Source: VBDM01 sp035280025
Lineage (GTDB): Bacteria > Pseudomonadota > Gammaproteobacteria > Burkholderiales > SG8-39
Length of the DNA stretch: 64,000 nucleotides
Direction of reading: 5' to 3'
Assembly: GCA_035280025.1 (NCBI GenBank)
Contig: DATEGT010000195.1
Span: forward strand, 1-64,000
Each line of letters starts with the position of its first letter. Within the stretch, counting starts at the first letter, position 1. The notes under the pieces were generated by a model. The model ran no database searches, was not told the DNA's origin, and worked only from the letters and a program-made list of their open reading frames with translations. Of this stretch, positions 7,941 through 16,385 are shown piece after piece. The position numbers and the translations under genes were made by a program.

Positions 7941-9248
7941 TCATTTGGCTTCTTCGTCCAGACGCCCGATTCCGGCCTGCCACGCAGCGAGCGCTTTCGC
8001 ATGATCGTTTCTTGCCGACGCGGCGTCGATCTGGATCGCGCGCAGCGTGCGGCGCGCGTCCAGCAGGTCCATTACCCCGATCGCGCCGTTCTTGTAGGCG
8101 AACTCCGCGGAGTCCGCGGCCCTCCTCGCCTCGACCAGGAGGGATTCTTCGAAGCGCTGCAGGCGCTCCGCGGTGGATTGCAGATCCGAGAACGCCCGTG
8201 CGATCTCGGTACGCGCCTGCGCGCGGACCCTTTCGAGCGCCTCCATCGCCGCCCCGTAGTCGACTTCCGACCGCCGGATCTCGCCCTCGTAGTAGTAGCG
8301 CGCGAACAGCGGGACACTCACGAACACGCCGTAACTGCTGCCGTTGCCCGCGCCACTGCCCATTGCGTACGAGGGATTGATTGGATAGTGGTCGTACGAC
8401 ATCCCTACCGAAACATCGCGGGTGCGGAGGCTTCGCGCCAGATCACGAGCGTTCTGGGCCGCTTCGAAACGACTCTTTGCGGCGCGCACGTCGGGACGCG
8501 TCTCGATCAGGTCATCGACGGACCCGCCCGGGCGTCCGGAGTAGATGGACGGCCATGCGTCGACCGCCCGAATCCCGATCGCTCTTGCCTCCGCCCCGAT
8601 CATATAGGCGAGCGCGAGTTGGGCGCGGCGCTGATCCGCCTCCGCCGCGCGCGCGTCGTTTTGCGCGCGCAAGGCATCGACGCGCAGGCGCGCAACGTCG
8701 GCCACCGCGATGTCGCCGGCCTTGAGGCGCAGCTCAGCCGCGCGCACCGAGCCTTCGAACAGTGCGATGGTGTCGCGCCCGATATCGACCTTGTCCTGCG
8801 CGAAAAGCAGATCGTAGTAGGCGTATCGGAGCGCGAGGCGCTGCTGCCGCTGCGCGTCCGAAAGGTCTTCGTTGCTCGCCGACTCCAGGCTTCTCGCGTT
8901 CGCAAGGCGCAGCTCGCGGCGATCGCCGCGCTCGATCACCTGATCGATGCGCACCGAGCTGTCCAAAAGCTTGTCGCGCAGCGGACCCGCGCCGACTCCC
9001 TGGGCGGGGTTGATCGCGCTCACGCCGAGGCTTAAGGTTGGGTTCGGGCGGGCGCCCGCCGAGAGCGTATTGGCTCCCGCCGCCTCGACGGCGCGCCGGG
9101 CGGCCTGAAGCTCGCGATTTCGCGTCTGCAATAGCTCCTCGGCCTGCGGGAGCGTCAGCGCCGTGAGATCGACCGACTGACCGAGCGCGGCGAAAGGCTG
9201 CGCGAGCGCGAGACCGACGAGTGCTCCGCGTAAGTTGAGCCTGGACAT
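7941..9248 (-). CDS. czcC: TolC-family outer membrane efflux protein (CzcC type)
   Basis: The outer-membrane channel of the efflux system. The 435-residue product has a signal peptide (MSRLNLRGALVGLALAQPFAALGQ), then two repeats of the outer-membrane-efflux domain with long Ala/Arg/Glu-rich helices such as LQAARRAVEAAGAN and ALERVRAQARTEIARAF, and Pro-rich turns (GARPNPTLSLGVSAINPAQG). It is the first gene of the three-gene operon, 28 bp before the adaptor. TolC-family proteins are hard to assign by substrate, so the metal role comes from its partners. Confidence 0.88.
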   Translation of the reverse strand: MSRLNLRGALVGLALAQPFAALGQSVDLTALTLPQAEELLQTRNRELQAARRAVEAAGANTLSAGARPNPTLSLGVSAINPAQGVGAGPLRDKLLDSSVRIDQVIERGDRRELRLANARSLESASNEDLSDAQRQQRLALRYAYYDLLFAQDKVDIGRDTIALFEGSVRAAELRLKAGDIAVADVARLRVDALRAQNDARAAEADQRRAQLALAYMIGAEARAIGIRAVDAWPSIYSGRPGGSVDDLIETRPDVRAAKSRFEAAQNARDLARSLRTRDVSVGMSYDHYPINPSYAMGSGAGNGSSYGVFVSVPLFARYYYEGEIRRSEVDYGAAMEALERVRAQARTEIARAFSDLQSTAERLQRFEESLLVEARRAADSAEFAYKNGAIGVMDLLDARRTLRAIQIDAASARNDHAKALAAWQAGIGRLDEEAK

Positions 9249-9319
9249 GGGGAGCCGAATTCTATTTAAATGTGCCTGACAACGGACTGACGGAACTTCA
9301 CGAAAAAGGCCGGGAAATC

Positions 9320-10360
9320 ATGCTGGTGCTGGGCATTGAGACCTCTTGCGACGAGACCGGGGCGGCCATTTACGACGACGACGGCGAGCGCGGCCTGCTC
9401 GCGCACGCGCTTCACTCGCAGGCAGCACTGCACGATCAATACGGCGGCGTAGTGCCGGAGCTCGCGTCGCGGGATCACATCCGGCGCGTGCTTCCCCTGG
9501 TGCGCGCGGTCATGCAGCAGGGCGGCGTGGGACCGTCGGACCTCGATGCAGTCGCGTTCACCCAGGGCCCGGGACTCGCCGGAGCGCTTCTCGTCGGCGC
9601 GGCTTTTGCGAACAGCTTGGCGTTCGGCCTGGGTATTCCGGCGATAGGCGTGCACCATCTCGAAGGGCACCTGCTCTCGCCTCTGCTGGAGGACGATCCG
9701 CCGCCGTTTCCCTTCGTCTCGCTCCTCGTGTCCGGCGGGCACACTCAGCTCATGAGGGTCGACGGACTCGGCAGCTACGAGCTGCTCGGAGAAACGCTCG
9801 ACGACGCCGCAGGAGAGGCTTTCGACAAAACCGCGAAATTGCTCGGCCTGGGCTATCCGGGCGGGCCCGCGCTCGCGAGGCTCGCCGAGCGCGGCAGGCA
9901 CGACCGCTTCGCCTTTCCCCGTCCCATGCTCGGCCGTCTGCAGACGAGCGGCGATCTGGATTTCAGCTTCAGCGGTTTGAAGACCGCGGTCGTGACTCTG
10001 CTCCGTAAGCAGGCGATCGACGAGCCGCTGCGGGCCGACGTTGCCGCCGCGTTCCAGGAGGCCGTGGTCGACGTCCTCGTCGAGAAATCGCGCGCCGCGA
10101 TCGAACGCACCGGCTTGGACCGGCTGGTCGTGGCCGGAGGCGTAGGCGCCAATACGCGCCTTCGGACTCTGCTCGACGCCGCCGCGCGGCGCGACGGATT
10201 CGCCGTCTATTATCCGGCCATGGAGTTCTGCACCGACAACGGTGCGATGATTGCCCTCGCCGGGGCGATGAGGCTGCGGACGCGCCCTTCGAGGGAAGCG
10301 ACCTACGACCTCGGAATCCGTCCGCGCTGGGACTTGGCCGCCGCCGATCCGGCGACCTAG
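9320..10360 (+). CDS. tsaD: tRNA threonylcarbamoyladenosine (t6A37) synthesis protein TsaD
   Basis: TsaD transfers the threonylcarbamoyl group to A37 of ANN-decoding tRNAs, with TsaB and TsaE. The 346-residue product has the family start LVLGIETSCDETG, the metal-binding HLEGH motif with His113 and His117, the SGGHTQL loop and the C-terminal CTDNGAMIALAG. I chose the ATG at 9320; the reading frame extends upstream to 9272, but the family begins at MLVLGIETS. Its stop codon interlocks with that of plsY (CTAG at 10357-10360), a convergent overlap. It is divergent from the efflux operon. Confidence 0.97.
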   Translation: MLVLGIETSCDETGAAIYDDDGERGLLAHALHSQAALHDQYGGVVPELASRDHIRRVLPLVRAVMQQGGVGPSDLDAVAFTQGPGLAGALLVGAAFANSLAFGLGIPAIGVHHLEGHLLSPLLEDDPPPFPFVSLLVSGGHTQLMRVDGLGSYELLGETLDDAAGEAFDKTAKLLGLGYPGGPALARLAERGRHDRFAFPRPMLGRLQTSGDLDFSFSGLKTAVVTLLRKQAIDEPLRADVAAAFQEAVVDVLVEKSRAAIERTGLDRLVVAGGVGANTRLRTLLDAAARRDGFAVYYPAMEFCTDNGAMIALAGAMRLRTRPSREATYDLGIRPRWDLAAADPAT

Positions 10361-11004
10361 CTCCCCTCCGCGCTCGCCGAATCCACGGGCCCCGGGGCCG
10401 GATTCTCCCTTTCGCCGATCTTGCGCTCCCTTCCGGCAGCGAGGCTGCGGATGTTGCTTTGGTGGCGCCACACCGTGGCCACCGCGATGAAGATCAGGGC
10501 CGGCACCGCGCCCTGCGGCATGGACATGAACAGCGCGTATGCCGGCGCGCCCGTCGCCGCCACGATCGACGCAAGCGAGGCATAGCGGGAGATCCAAGCG
10601 ACGGCGATCCACGTCGCCAGCGTCGCCAGGCCCAGCCAAGGATCGAGTGCGAGCAGCGCTCCGCCCGCGGTAGCCACGCCCTTTCCCCCCTTGAAGCCTA
10701 GGAACAGCGGGAACAGATGACCCAGGAACACGGCGACCGCGCATCCCGCGACCGTGATCCCGCCCGCGCCGTAGCCGGCGGCGTACCGCGCCGCTAGGAA
10801 CACGGCCAGCCAGCCCTTTCCGCCGTCACCCGCGAGCGTTAGCAGCGCAGCGAGCTTCCTGCCGGTCCGAAGCACGTTGGTCGCCCCCGGATTTCCGGAG
10901 CCGTACGAGCGCGGATCCGGCATGCCGAGAGCGCGGCTCACGATCACCGCGAATGAAAGCGACCCTATGAGATAAGCACAGAAAATAAATGCTGCGGCGG
11001 CCAT
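10357..11004 (-). CDS. plsY: Acyl-phosphate:glycerol-3-phosphate acyltransferase PlsY
   Basis: PlsY makes lysophosphatidic acid from acyl-phosphate (supplied by PlsX) and glycerol 3-phosphate, the first step of phospholipid synthesis. The 215-residue integral membrane protein shows the three conserved motifs: SYGSGNPGATNVLRT, FKGGKGVAT and the region around WRHQSNIRSLAAG. Several hydrophobic helices alternate with them. The C-terminal 25 residues, after RHQSNIRSL, are a polar tail longer than usual. It is often next to folB and tsaD in betaproteobacteria, as here. Confidence 0.95.
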   Translation of the reverse strand: MAAAAFIFCAYLIGSLSFAVIVSRALGMPDPRSYGSGNPGATNVLRTGRKLAALLTLAGDGGKGWLAVFLAARYAAGYGAGGITVAGCAVAVFLGHLFPLFLGFKGGKGVATAGGALLALDPWLGLATLATWIAVAWISRYASLASIVAATGAPAYALFMSMPQGAVPALIFIAVATVWRHQSNIRSLAAGRERKIGERENPAPGPVDSASAEGS

Positions 11005-11050
11005 GGCCTTACTCTAGAATCCGCGACGAGAGTTTACGCGAAAGTGCGCT

Positions 11051-11407
11051 TTGGATGCCGTCTTCATCCGCCAGTTGCGCCTGCAAGCTTGGATCGGGCT
11101 GTACCGCCACGAGAAAATCGCGCCGCAGACGATTGAAATCGACCTCGAAATAGCCCTGCCGTCCGACAGCAGCGTGTTCAGGACCGGAAAGGTCGCGGAC
11201 ACGATCGACTACGGCGTAGTCGTCGAGCATGTCCGCGCTCTTCTCTCGAAGGAGCGTTTCGGCCTGGTGGAGAACCTGGCCGAGCGCGTCGCCGAATCGA
11301 TACTCGAGGAGTTCGGCTCGCCGCGCGTCAAGGTGAACGTCGCCAAGCTCGGGGTGCTGCGCGACGCGAAGCAGGTTGGAGTCAGCATCGAGCGCCACGG
11401 GAGTTGA
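11051..11407 (+). CDS. folB: Dihydroneopterin aldolase FolB
   Basis: FolB cleaves dihydroneopterin to 6-hydroxymethyl-dihydropterin in folate synthesis. The 118-residue product matches the family along its length: FIRQLRLQAWIGLYRHEKIAPQ with the catalytic region, DTIDYGVVVEHV, the active-site LVENLAERVAE segment and the closing VGVSIER. The start appears to be TTG at 11051, which gives the expected MD.VFI N-terminus; no ATG is in frame nearby and the ribosome site is weak. It is divergent from plsY and convergent with xerD, one base apart. Confidence 0.92.
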   Translation: MDAVFIRQLRLQAWIGLYRHEKIAPQTIEIDLEIALPSDSSVFRTGKVADTIDYGVVVEHVRALLSKERFGLVENLAERVAESILEEFGSPRVKVNVAKLGVLRDAKQVGVSIERHGS

Positions 11408-11408
11408 C

Positions 11409-12329
11409 TCATGCCCGAGGGTGGTGGTCGCTGTGCAGCTTCTTGAGCCGCTCTCGCGCCACGTGGGTGTAGATTTGCGTCGTCGAGATGTCCGCGTGGC
11501 CTAGGAGCAGCTGCACGACGCGCAGATCCGCACCGTGATTCAGAAGGTGGGTGGCGAACGCGTGGCGCAAAGTGTGCGGCGAGAGCGCCCTGCCGGGAAT
11601 GGCGCTGGCGGCCCGCTTCTTGAGAAGATGCCAGAATGCCTGCCGCGTCATGGGCGCGCCGCGGCCGGTGACGAACACGTAGTCGCTCGAGCGTTTTTTC
11701 AGGATCGCGAGGCGGCCCTCTTTCGAATAACGCGAGAGCCAGCCGAGCGCCTCCTCGCCCAGCGGCACCAGACGCTCCTTGCCGCCCTTGCCGAAGACCC
11801 GCACTACGCCCATGTCGTAACTCAGCTCGGCAAGCTTCAGGCGCACGAGCTCCGACACGCGCAGCCCGGTCGCGTAGAGCACCTCCAGCATGGCGCGGTC
11901 TCGCAGGCCCAGGGGCGACGCCGCGTCCGGCCGCACCAGAAGGGCCTCGACGTCTTCTTCTGAAAGCGTCTTGGGAAATCGCGGAGGTTTCTTCGGCGGA
12001 TCGAGCTTCAGCGTAGGGTCGACCTGGACGCGGCGCCCGCGGGCGAAGAATTGGTAGAAGCGCTTGAGGCTCGAGTGCAGCCGCGCCTGGGTGCTCGAGC
12101 GGATGCCGTGCTTGACGCCGGCGCCTCCGCGCGATGAGCGCGACGCGAGATACTCGGCGAGATCGGCTTCCGTCGCCTGCAGCAAGGAGGGCCGTTGCCG
12201 CCGCTCGTGCCATTGGGCGAACAGCCGCAGATCGCGCCGATAAGAATCGAGGGTGTTTTTCGCCAGCCCGTCCTCGAGCCAGACAGCGTCGCAGAACTCA
12301 TCGAGCAGAGCCGCGTTGTGCGCGTTCAT
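11409..12329 (-). CDS. xerD: Tyrosine recombinase XerD
   Basis: A site-specific recombinase that, with XerC, resolves chromosome dimers at dif. The 306-residue length fits. The N-terminal SAM-like DNA-binding domain (LDEFCDAVWLEDGLAKNTLDSYRRD) is followed by the catalytic domain with Arg in ATGLRVSELV, Lys in GKGGKERLVPL, the HTLRHAFATHLL box, LLLGHADISTTQ and the nucleophile Tyr in TQIYTHV. The ATG at 12327-12329 overlaps the stop of the MGMT gene as ATGA, so the two are coupled. The longer open frame upstream is a shadow of that gene. XerC is possible, but the sequence and dimensions look most like XerD. Confidence 0.9.
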   Translation of the reverse strand: MNAHNAALLDEFCDAVWLEDGLAKNTLDSYRRDLRLFAQWHERRQRPSLLQATEADLAEYLASRSSRGGAGVKHGIRSSTQARLHSSLKRFYQFFARGRRVQVDPTLKLDPPKKPPRFPKTLSEEDVEALLVRPDAASPLGLRDRAMLEVLYATGLRVSELVRLKLAELSYDMGVVRVFGKGGKERLVPLGEEALGWLSRYSKEGRLAILKKRSSDYVFVTGRGAPMTRQAFWHLLKKRAASAIPGRALSPHTLRHAFATHLLNHGADLRVVQLLLGHADISTTQIYTHVARERLKKLHSDHHPRA

Positions 12330-12814
12330 CGCGCGGCCGCAGCTCCTTCGTGCGCGAGGAGCCAGCGCTTGACCGAGAGATGGAACCCGCCCTCGTAGTG
12401 GGCGAATCCCCCGATACCGCCCGCCGCGAGGACGCGGTGGCAAGGCACCACCAGCGGAAGCGGATTGGCTCCGCACGCCTGCCCGACCGCGCGGGCGGCG
12501 GAGTCGATCTCGCGCGCGATCTCGCCGTAGCTTCGCGTGCGGCCCGGGGCGATAGCGGCGATGCTCGACCATACGCGGCGCTGGAACGGCGTCCCACAGG
12601 CGGCCAGCGGGAGGTCGAAGCGGAATTCCGGATCCGAGAGATAATTTTCCAGCTGCGCGCAGGCGCGCTCGGCGACGCCGTCGCGGGGCGCGAGCAGCGC
12701 CCCCCCCGGCTTGAGAAAAACGATCTCGGCGAGGCGGTCGCCGGAAGTTCGAACGCCCAGGGCGCCGAAGGGTGCCCGCACCTTGGCCTGAAAGGATCCC
12801 GGCGTGGTCGGCAT
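12326..12814 (-). CDS. ogt: Methylated-DNA-protein-cysteine S-methyltransferase (Ogt/MGMT)
   Basis: A suicide DNA-repair protein that takes the methyl group from O6-methylguanine onto its own cysteine. The 162-residue product has the active-site motif PCHRV (LPLVVPCHRVLAAGGIGGF) and the helix-turn-helix segment GTPFQRRVWSSIAAIAPGRTRSYGEIA. The N-terminal domain is short, as in single-domain Ogt proteins. It overlaps xerD by 4 nt (ATGA), which implies translational coupling, and is 17 bp after the TRAP permease gene. Confidence 0.93.
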   Translation of the reverse strand: MPTTPGSFQAKVRAPFGALGVRTSGDRLAEIVFLKPGGALLAPRDGVAERACAQLENYLSDPEFRFDLPLAACGTPFQRRVWSSIAAIAPGRTRSYGEIAREIDSAARAVGQACGANPLPLVVPCHRVLAAGGIGGFAHYEGGFHLSVKRWLLAHEGAAAAR

Positions 12815-12831
12815 CGGAGGATTCTAGCGCG

Positions 12832-14862
12832 CTACGCCGCCGACCTGGCCATCCGCCTGCGCAACATTTGCATGACGACGACCACCGCAAACAGGCCGAA
12901 CCCGGCGAAGTCTGCGGAGGTCGTCGGATAGACGAGCGCAAGTCCGGCTGCGATCAACATCCATTTCTCGATCCAGTTCGTGCGTCCGAGCATCCACCCC
13001 TGCACCCCCCCGGCGAGAGCTGCAATGCCGATCGCGGCGGTGCCCGTCACCACGGCGATCGAGCCCCAGTCGGCCTGGCCCAGCGTCTTCATCGACCCCG
13101 TGAGAAGCAGACCTATCCCCGAGGGGTCGAGCACGAACATGAACGGGACGAGGAAGGCCGGCAGCGTGTATTTCCATGACTGCAGCGTCGTCTTGTACGG
13201 GTCGCCTCCCGTGATCGCCGCCGCTGCAAAGGGAGAGAGCGCTGTTGGAGGCGAGACCTCGGACAGCACCGCATAGTAGAAGATGAACATGTGCGCAGCG
13301 AAATCCGGCACGCCGAGCTTGATCAGGGCCGGCGCCGCGATCACCGCGCAGATGATGTAGGACGCCGTCACCGGTACCGCGAGGCCGACGATCCAGACGA
13401 TGAACGATGTATAGACGGCGGTCAGCAGCAGCGAGCCGCCGGCGTACTCGATGATGATCGCGCTGAATTTCAGACCCAGTCCGGTTAGGGTGACCACGCC
13501 GACGATCAGCCCTGCGCCCGCGCAGGTGATGGCGACGTTCAGCACCCCGGTCGAGCCCGCCTCGAGCGCCTTGAAGAATTTCGATTGGAAGATGCCCTTC
13601 ACCCACGGCTCGCGGCCCCGAAGCAGGTCGTACGAGAACATCGCGCAGTCGCGGTGAAGGAAGCTCGTCACGAAAGAGGCAACCGTCGCCCAGAATACGG
13701 ACATCACGGGTGAGTAGCCGAGGAGCATGAAGACGACGATCGATACGAGCGACAGGAAATGGAACCAATACTGTTTGGTCAGTTTCCAAAGCGATTCCAC
13801 GTGCTCCATGCGCACGCCGCTCATGCCGAACTTGCGCGCGTCGATCTCGACCATGAGGAAGAGCGCGAAGTAATACAGGCAGGTCGGGATCGTCGCCATC
13901 AACAGCACGTCGAGGTAGGAGATCTTCAGAAACTCCGCGATGAGGAAAGCGGCGGCGCCGAGCACGGGCGGCGAGATGATCGCGCCCAGACCTCCCGCAG
14001 CCAGCAACCCGCCTGCCGCGTCCTTGCTGTAGCCCGCCTTGGCGAGCATCGGGTAGGCTACCGAACCCAGGGTCACCGTGGTCGCCACGCCGGACCCTGA
14101 CGGCCCCCCGAGCAGGAACGACGCGAGTACGACCGTGCGGCCCGCTCCAGTGGATTTCCCGCCCATCGCGGAGAGCGAAAAGTCGATGAAAAACTTTCCG
14201 GCCCCCGAGAACTGGAGGAACGCGCCGAAGATGGTGAAGAGGATGATGAGCGAGGACGACACATCGACGGCCACGCCGAAGATCCCTTCGAGGGTCATGT
14301 ACATCTGTCCCACGAGGCGCCCGACTTCGTAACTGCGGTGCGCCCACGATCCCGGCAGGTGCTCTCCGAACAGGGCGTAAAGAAGGAAGGCGATCACCAC
14401 GGCGGGGATGATCCAGCCGGAAGCGCGTCGCATGCCTTCCAGGATCATCAGGATCAGCAGCACGCCGAAGAAGATGTCCCAGTTGTCCGGGGCGGTGTTG
14501 CGGTCCCAGAAATCGTCGCCGCCCTGGACGATGTAGACAACGACAGCGATCGCGGTGATCGCAACGATCCAGTCCCACCACATGATGCGGTGGCGATACC
14601 GCTGTGAAACCGGAAACAGGAGATAGACGAGAAATAGCACGAACCCGACGTGCACGGGTCGCATCACCTGGGTCGGCACGATGTAATACGCCGAATAGAG
14701 GTGGAACAGCGACATCACTATCGCCATTCCGGTGACGAACACACCGAGGCGGCCGGGAAGCCGGTTCGTCCGGCCCTCTTCCTCCTCGATGAATTCCTCG
14801 GCTTTCTTCAGTGCATCGGCGTCGACTCCTGCGGCACCGGGCAGCTTCACAATCTCGCTCAT
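12832..14862 (-). CDS. TRAP transporter fused permease (TAXI type, DctQM fusion)
   Basis: The membrane part of a tripartite ATP-independent periplasmic transporter, which takes up organic acids using an ion gradient. The 676-residue product fuses the small (4-TM) and large (12-TM) subunits. A cytoplasmic N-terminus (residues 1-35, Glu-rich) is followed by about four helices, then the large-subunit core with VVLASFLLGGPSGSGVATT, KAGYSKDAAGGLLAAGGLGAIISPPVLGAAAF and VSPPTALSPFAAA. Such fusions go with TAXI solute receptors, and one is encoded 26 bp upstream. Substrate unknown; members often take carboxylates such as glutamate or alpha-ketoacids. Confidence 0.93.
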   Translation of the reverse strand: MSEIVKLPGAAGVDADALKKAEEFIEEEEGRTNRLPGRLGVFVTGMAIVMSLFHLYSAYYIVPTQVMRPVHVGFVLFLVYLLFPVSQRYRHRIMWWDWIVAITAIAVVVYIVQGGDDFWDRNTAPDNWDIFFGVLLILMILEGMRRASGWIIPAVVIAFLLYALFGEHLPGSWAHRSYEVGRLVGQMYMTLEGIFGVAVDVSSSLIILFTIFGAFLQFSGAGKFFIDFSLSAMGGKSTGAGRTVVLASFLLGGPSGSGVATTVTLGSVAYPMLAKAGYSKDAAGGLLAAGGLGAIISPPVLGAAAFLIAEFLKISYLDVLLMATIPTCLYYFALFLMVEIDARKFGMSGVRMEHVESLWKLTKQYWFHFLSLVSIVVFMLLGYSPVMSVFWATVASFVTSFLHRDCAMFSYDLLRGREPWVKGIFQSKFFKALEAGSTGVLNVAITCAGAGLIVGVVTLTGLGLKFSAIIIEYAGGSLLLTAVYTSFIVWIVGLAVPVTASYIICAVIAAPALIKLGVPDFAAHMFIFYYAVLSEVSPPTALSPFAAAAITGGDPYKTTLQSWKYTLPAFLVPFMFVLDPSGIGLLLTGSMKTLGQADWGSIAVVTGTAAIGIAALAGGVQGWMLGRTNWIEKWMLIAAGLALVYPTTSADFAGFGLFAVVVVMQMLRRRMARSAA

Positions 14863-14888
14863 CCCGCCTCCTGGGCCCGCGCCACCCG

Positions 14889-15851
14889 CTACTGGATCCT
14901 GATTCCGCGCTCCGCGAAGTATTTGATCGCTCCCGGGTGGAACGGGATCGGCGACGCCGAGGCCTTCTGGTTCGCGAGCGTGAAGTTCTCGGATTCCTTG
15001 TGCACCGCCACCAGGTCCGCCTTGTGGTCAAAGATCGTCTTGACGATTTCGTAAGCGACCTTGTCGCTCAGGTTCTGGTTGGAAACCAGGATGTTCCAGA
15101 CGGTCGCAATCTTGTTATCCGCATCCATTCCCTTGTAGGTGCTCTTCGGGATCGAGTCGTGCACATAGAGCGGACCGTACTTTTTGTTCATCTTGTCGAC
15201 CGTATCGGTGTGGTCGATCATCTTGATCTTGATTCCGGGCGTGTTCGCTAGGTCGGTGACGGCCGCGGTCGGCAAGCCGCCCACCCAAAAGAACGCGTCG
15301 ATCTTCCGATCCTTGATGGCGTTCACCGATTCAGCGGCGCCGAGACGCTCGCGCGTCATGTCGCGGTCCTTGTCGAGCCCCGCCGCCTCGATGACGCGGA
15401 AGGCCATCACTTCGGTGGCGCTCCCGGGAGAGCCGGTCGAGACGCGCTTGCCCTTCAAATCGGCCATCTTGGTGATCCCGGTTCCTTCGATCGTCACTAC
15501 GTGCATGCGGTTGGGATAGAGGACCATCAGCGTCCGCAGCGGCACCTTGGTGCCCTTGAACTTGTCCTCTCCACGGTAGGCGTCCTGCCCGGCATCGGCC
15601 ATCGAGAACGCGATATAAGGCTTGCCGGTAGCTATCAGTTTCAGGTTGTCCACCGAGCCACCGGTCACTTCGGCCGTCGCCTGCATTCCCGGCACGTATT
15701 TCGACAGAATATTTGCCAGGCCGCCGCCTATCGGGTAGTACACGCCGCCCGTGCCGCCCGTGGCGATCGACAAGCTGTACTTTTCCTGCGCGAGCGCGCC
15801 GCCCGACACCGCGAGGGCCGCGCCGAACGCCGCACATGCAAGTCCTCTCAT
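14889..15851 (-). CDS. TAXI-family TRAP transporter solute-binding protein
   Basis: The periplasmic receptor of the TRAP system. The 320-residue product has a signal peptide cut after ALAQ (MRGLACAAFGAALAVSGGALA), then the TAXI family segments LSIATGGTGGVYYPIGGGLANIL, ATEVTGGSVDNLKLI-like SVDNLKLIATGK and GKRVSTGSPGSATEVMA. The C-terminus has the family FHPGAIKYFAERG ending. The start was set at the ATG of 15849-15851, because it opens the signal peptide and follows the strong ribosome site AAAGGAGGG. It is the first gene of the pair with the fused permease. Confidence 0.94.
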   Translation of the reverse strand: MRGLACAAFGAALAVSGGALAQEKYSLSIATGGTGGVYYPIGGGLANILSKYVPGMQATAEVTGGSVDNLKLIATGKPYIAFSMADAGQDAYRGEDKFKGTKVPLRTLMVLYPNRMHVVTIEGTGITKMADLKGKRVSTGSPGSATEVMAFRVIEAAGLDKDRDMTRERLGAAESVNAIKDRKIDAFFWVGGLPTAAVTDLANTPGIKIKMIDHTDTVDKMNKKYGPLYVHDSIPKSTYKGMDADNKIATVWNILVSNQNLSDKVAYEIVKTIFDHKADLVAVHKESENFTLANQKASASPIPFHPGAIKYFAERGIRIQ

Positions 15852-15958
15852 GATTCCCTCCTTTGAAATGATTCGTCCCTGAGACGAGCCGGCGGTGGAC
15901 CCGCCGTTGTCCCCGTGGATTATCCGCGAGCGGCTCGCCCGCGCCAAGGGGCCGCGCT

Positions 15959-16381
15959 CTACTTCGCGAAGAGCCTGCCGATGTCCTTGAATGCCTTGAA
16001 CTCGAGGGCGTTTCCGCACGGGTCGAGCAGGAACATCGTCGCCTGCTCTCCCGGCTCGCCCTTGAAACGCACGTGCGGTTCGATGACGAAGCCCGCGCCG
16101 GCGGCCTTGAGCCTTTCGGCGAGCCGCTCCCATTCGTGCATCGGCAGGACGGCGCCGAAATGGCGGACCGGGACGCTGTCCCCGTCGACGGCGTTCGTGC
16201 TCACTTGGCCGGCCTGTTCCGGCGCGAGATGCGCCACGATCTGGTGCCCGTAGAAATCGAAGTCCACCCACTCGGGCGCGGAGCGCCCCTCGCGGCACCC
16301 GAGCAGTCCGCCGTAGAAGGCGCGAGCCTTCTCGAGGCTCGTCACCGGGAATGCAAGATGGAACGGCGGCAGCACGGTCAT
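15959..16381 (-). CDS. VOC-family (glyoxalase/dioxygenase superfamily) protein
   Basis: A 140-residue single-domain vicinal-oxygen-chelate protein. The two beta-alpha-beta-beta-beta halves are recognisable: FHLAFPVTSLEKARAFYGGLLGC, then WVDFDFYGHQIVAHL, and in the second half HFGAVLPMHEWERLAERLKAAG and FLLDPCGNALEFKAFKD. Candidate metal ligands are His8, His46 or His50 and the last-strand Glu. Homologues are often annotated as glyoxalase or bleomycin-resistance-like proteins; the substrate cannot be read from sequence. It lies 4 bp after the cytochrome c gene, so it may be co-transcribed with the sugar-oxidation genes. Confidence 0.8.
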   Translation of the reverse strand: MTVLPPFHLAFPVTSLEKARAFYGGLLGCREGRSAPEWVDFDFYGHQIVAHLAPEQAGQVSTNAVDGDSVPVRHFGAVLPMHEWERLAERLKAAGAGFVIEPHVRFKGEPGEQATMFLLDPCGNALEFKAFKDIGRLFAK

Positions 16382-16385
16382 CCGC

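Noticed and set aside
11409..12941. A 510-residue fused recombinase
   Set aside because: The extra N-terminal part is the MGMT gene read in another frame; XerD starts at the ATG of 12327-12329.
15889..15910. Inverted repeat upstream of the TAXI receptor gene
   Set aside because: The CGGCGG/CCGCCG stem is short and simple in such G+C-rich DNA and lacks a T-run; it may be chance.
14889..16298. A 469-residue form of the TAXI receptor
   Set aside because: The upstream 149 codons have no signal peptide and overlap the VOC gene; the ATG at 15851 has a signal peptide and a strong ribosome site.
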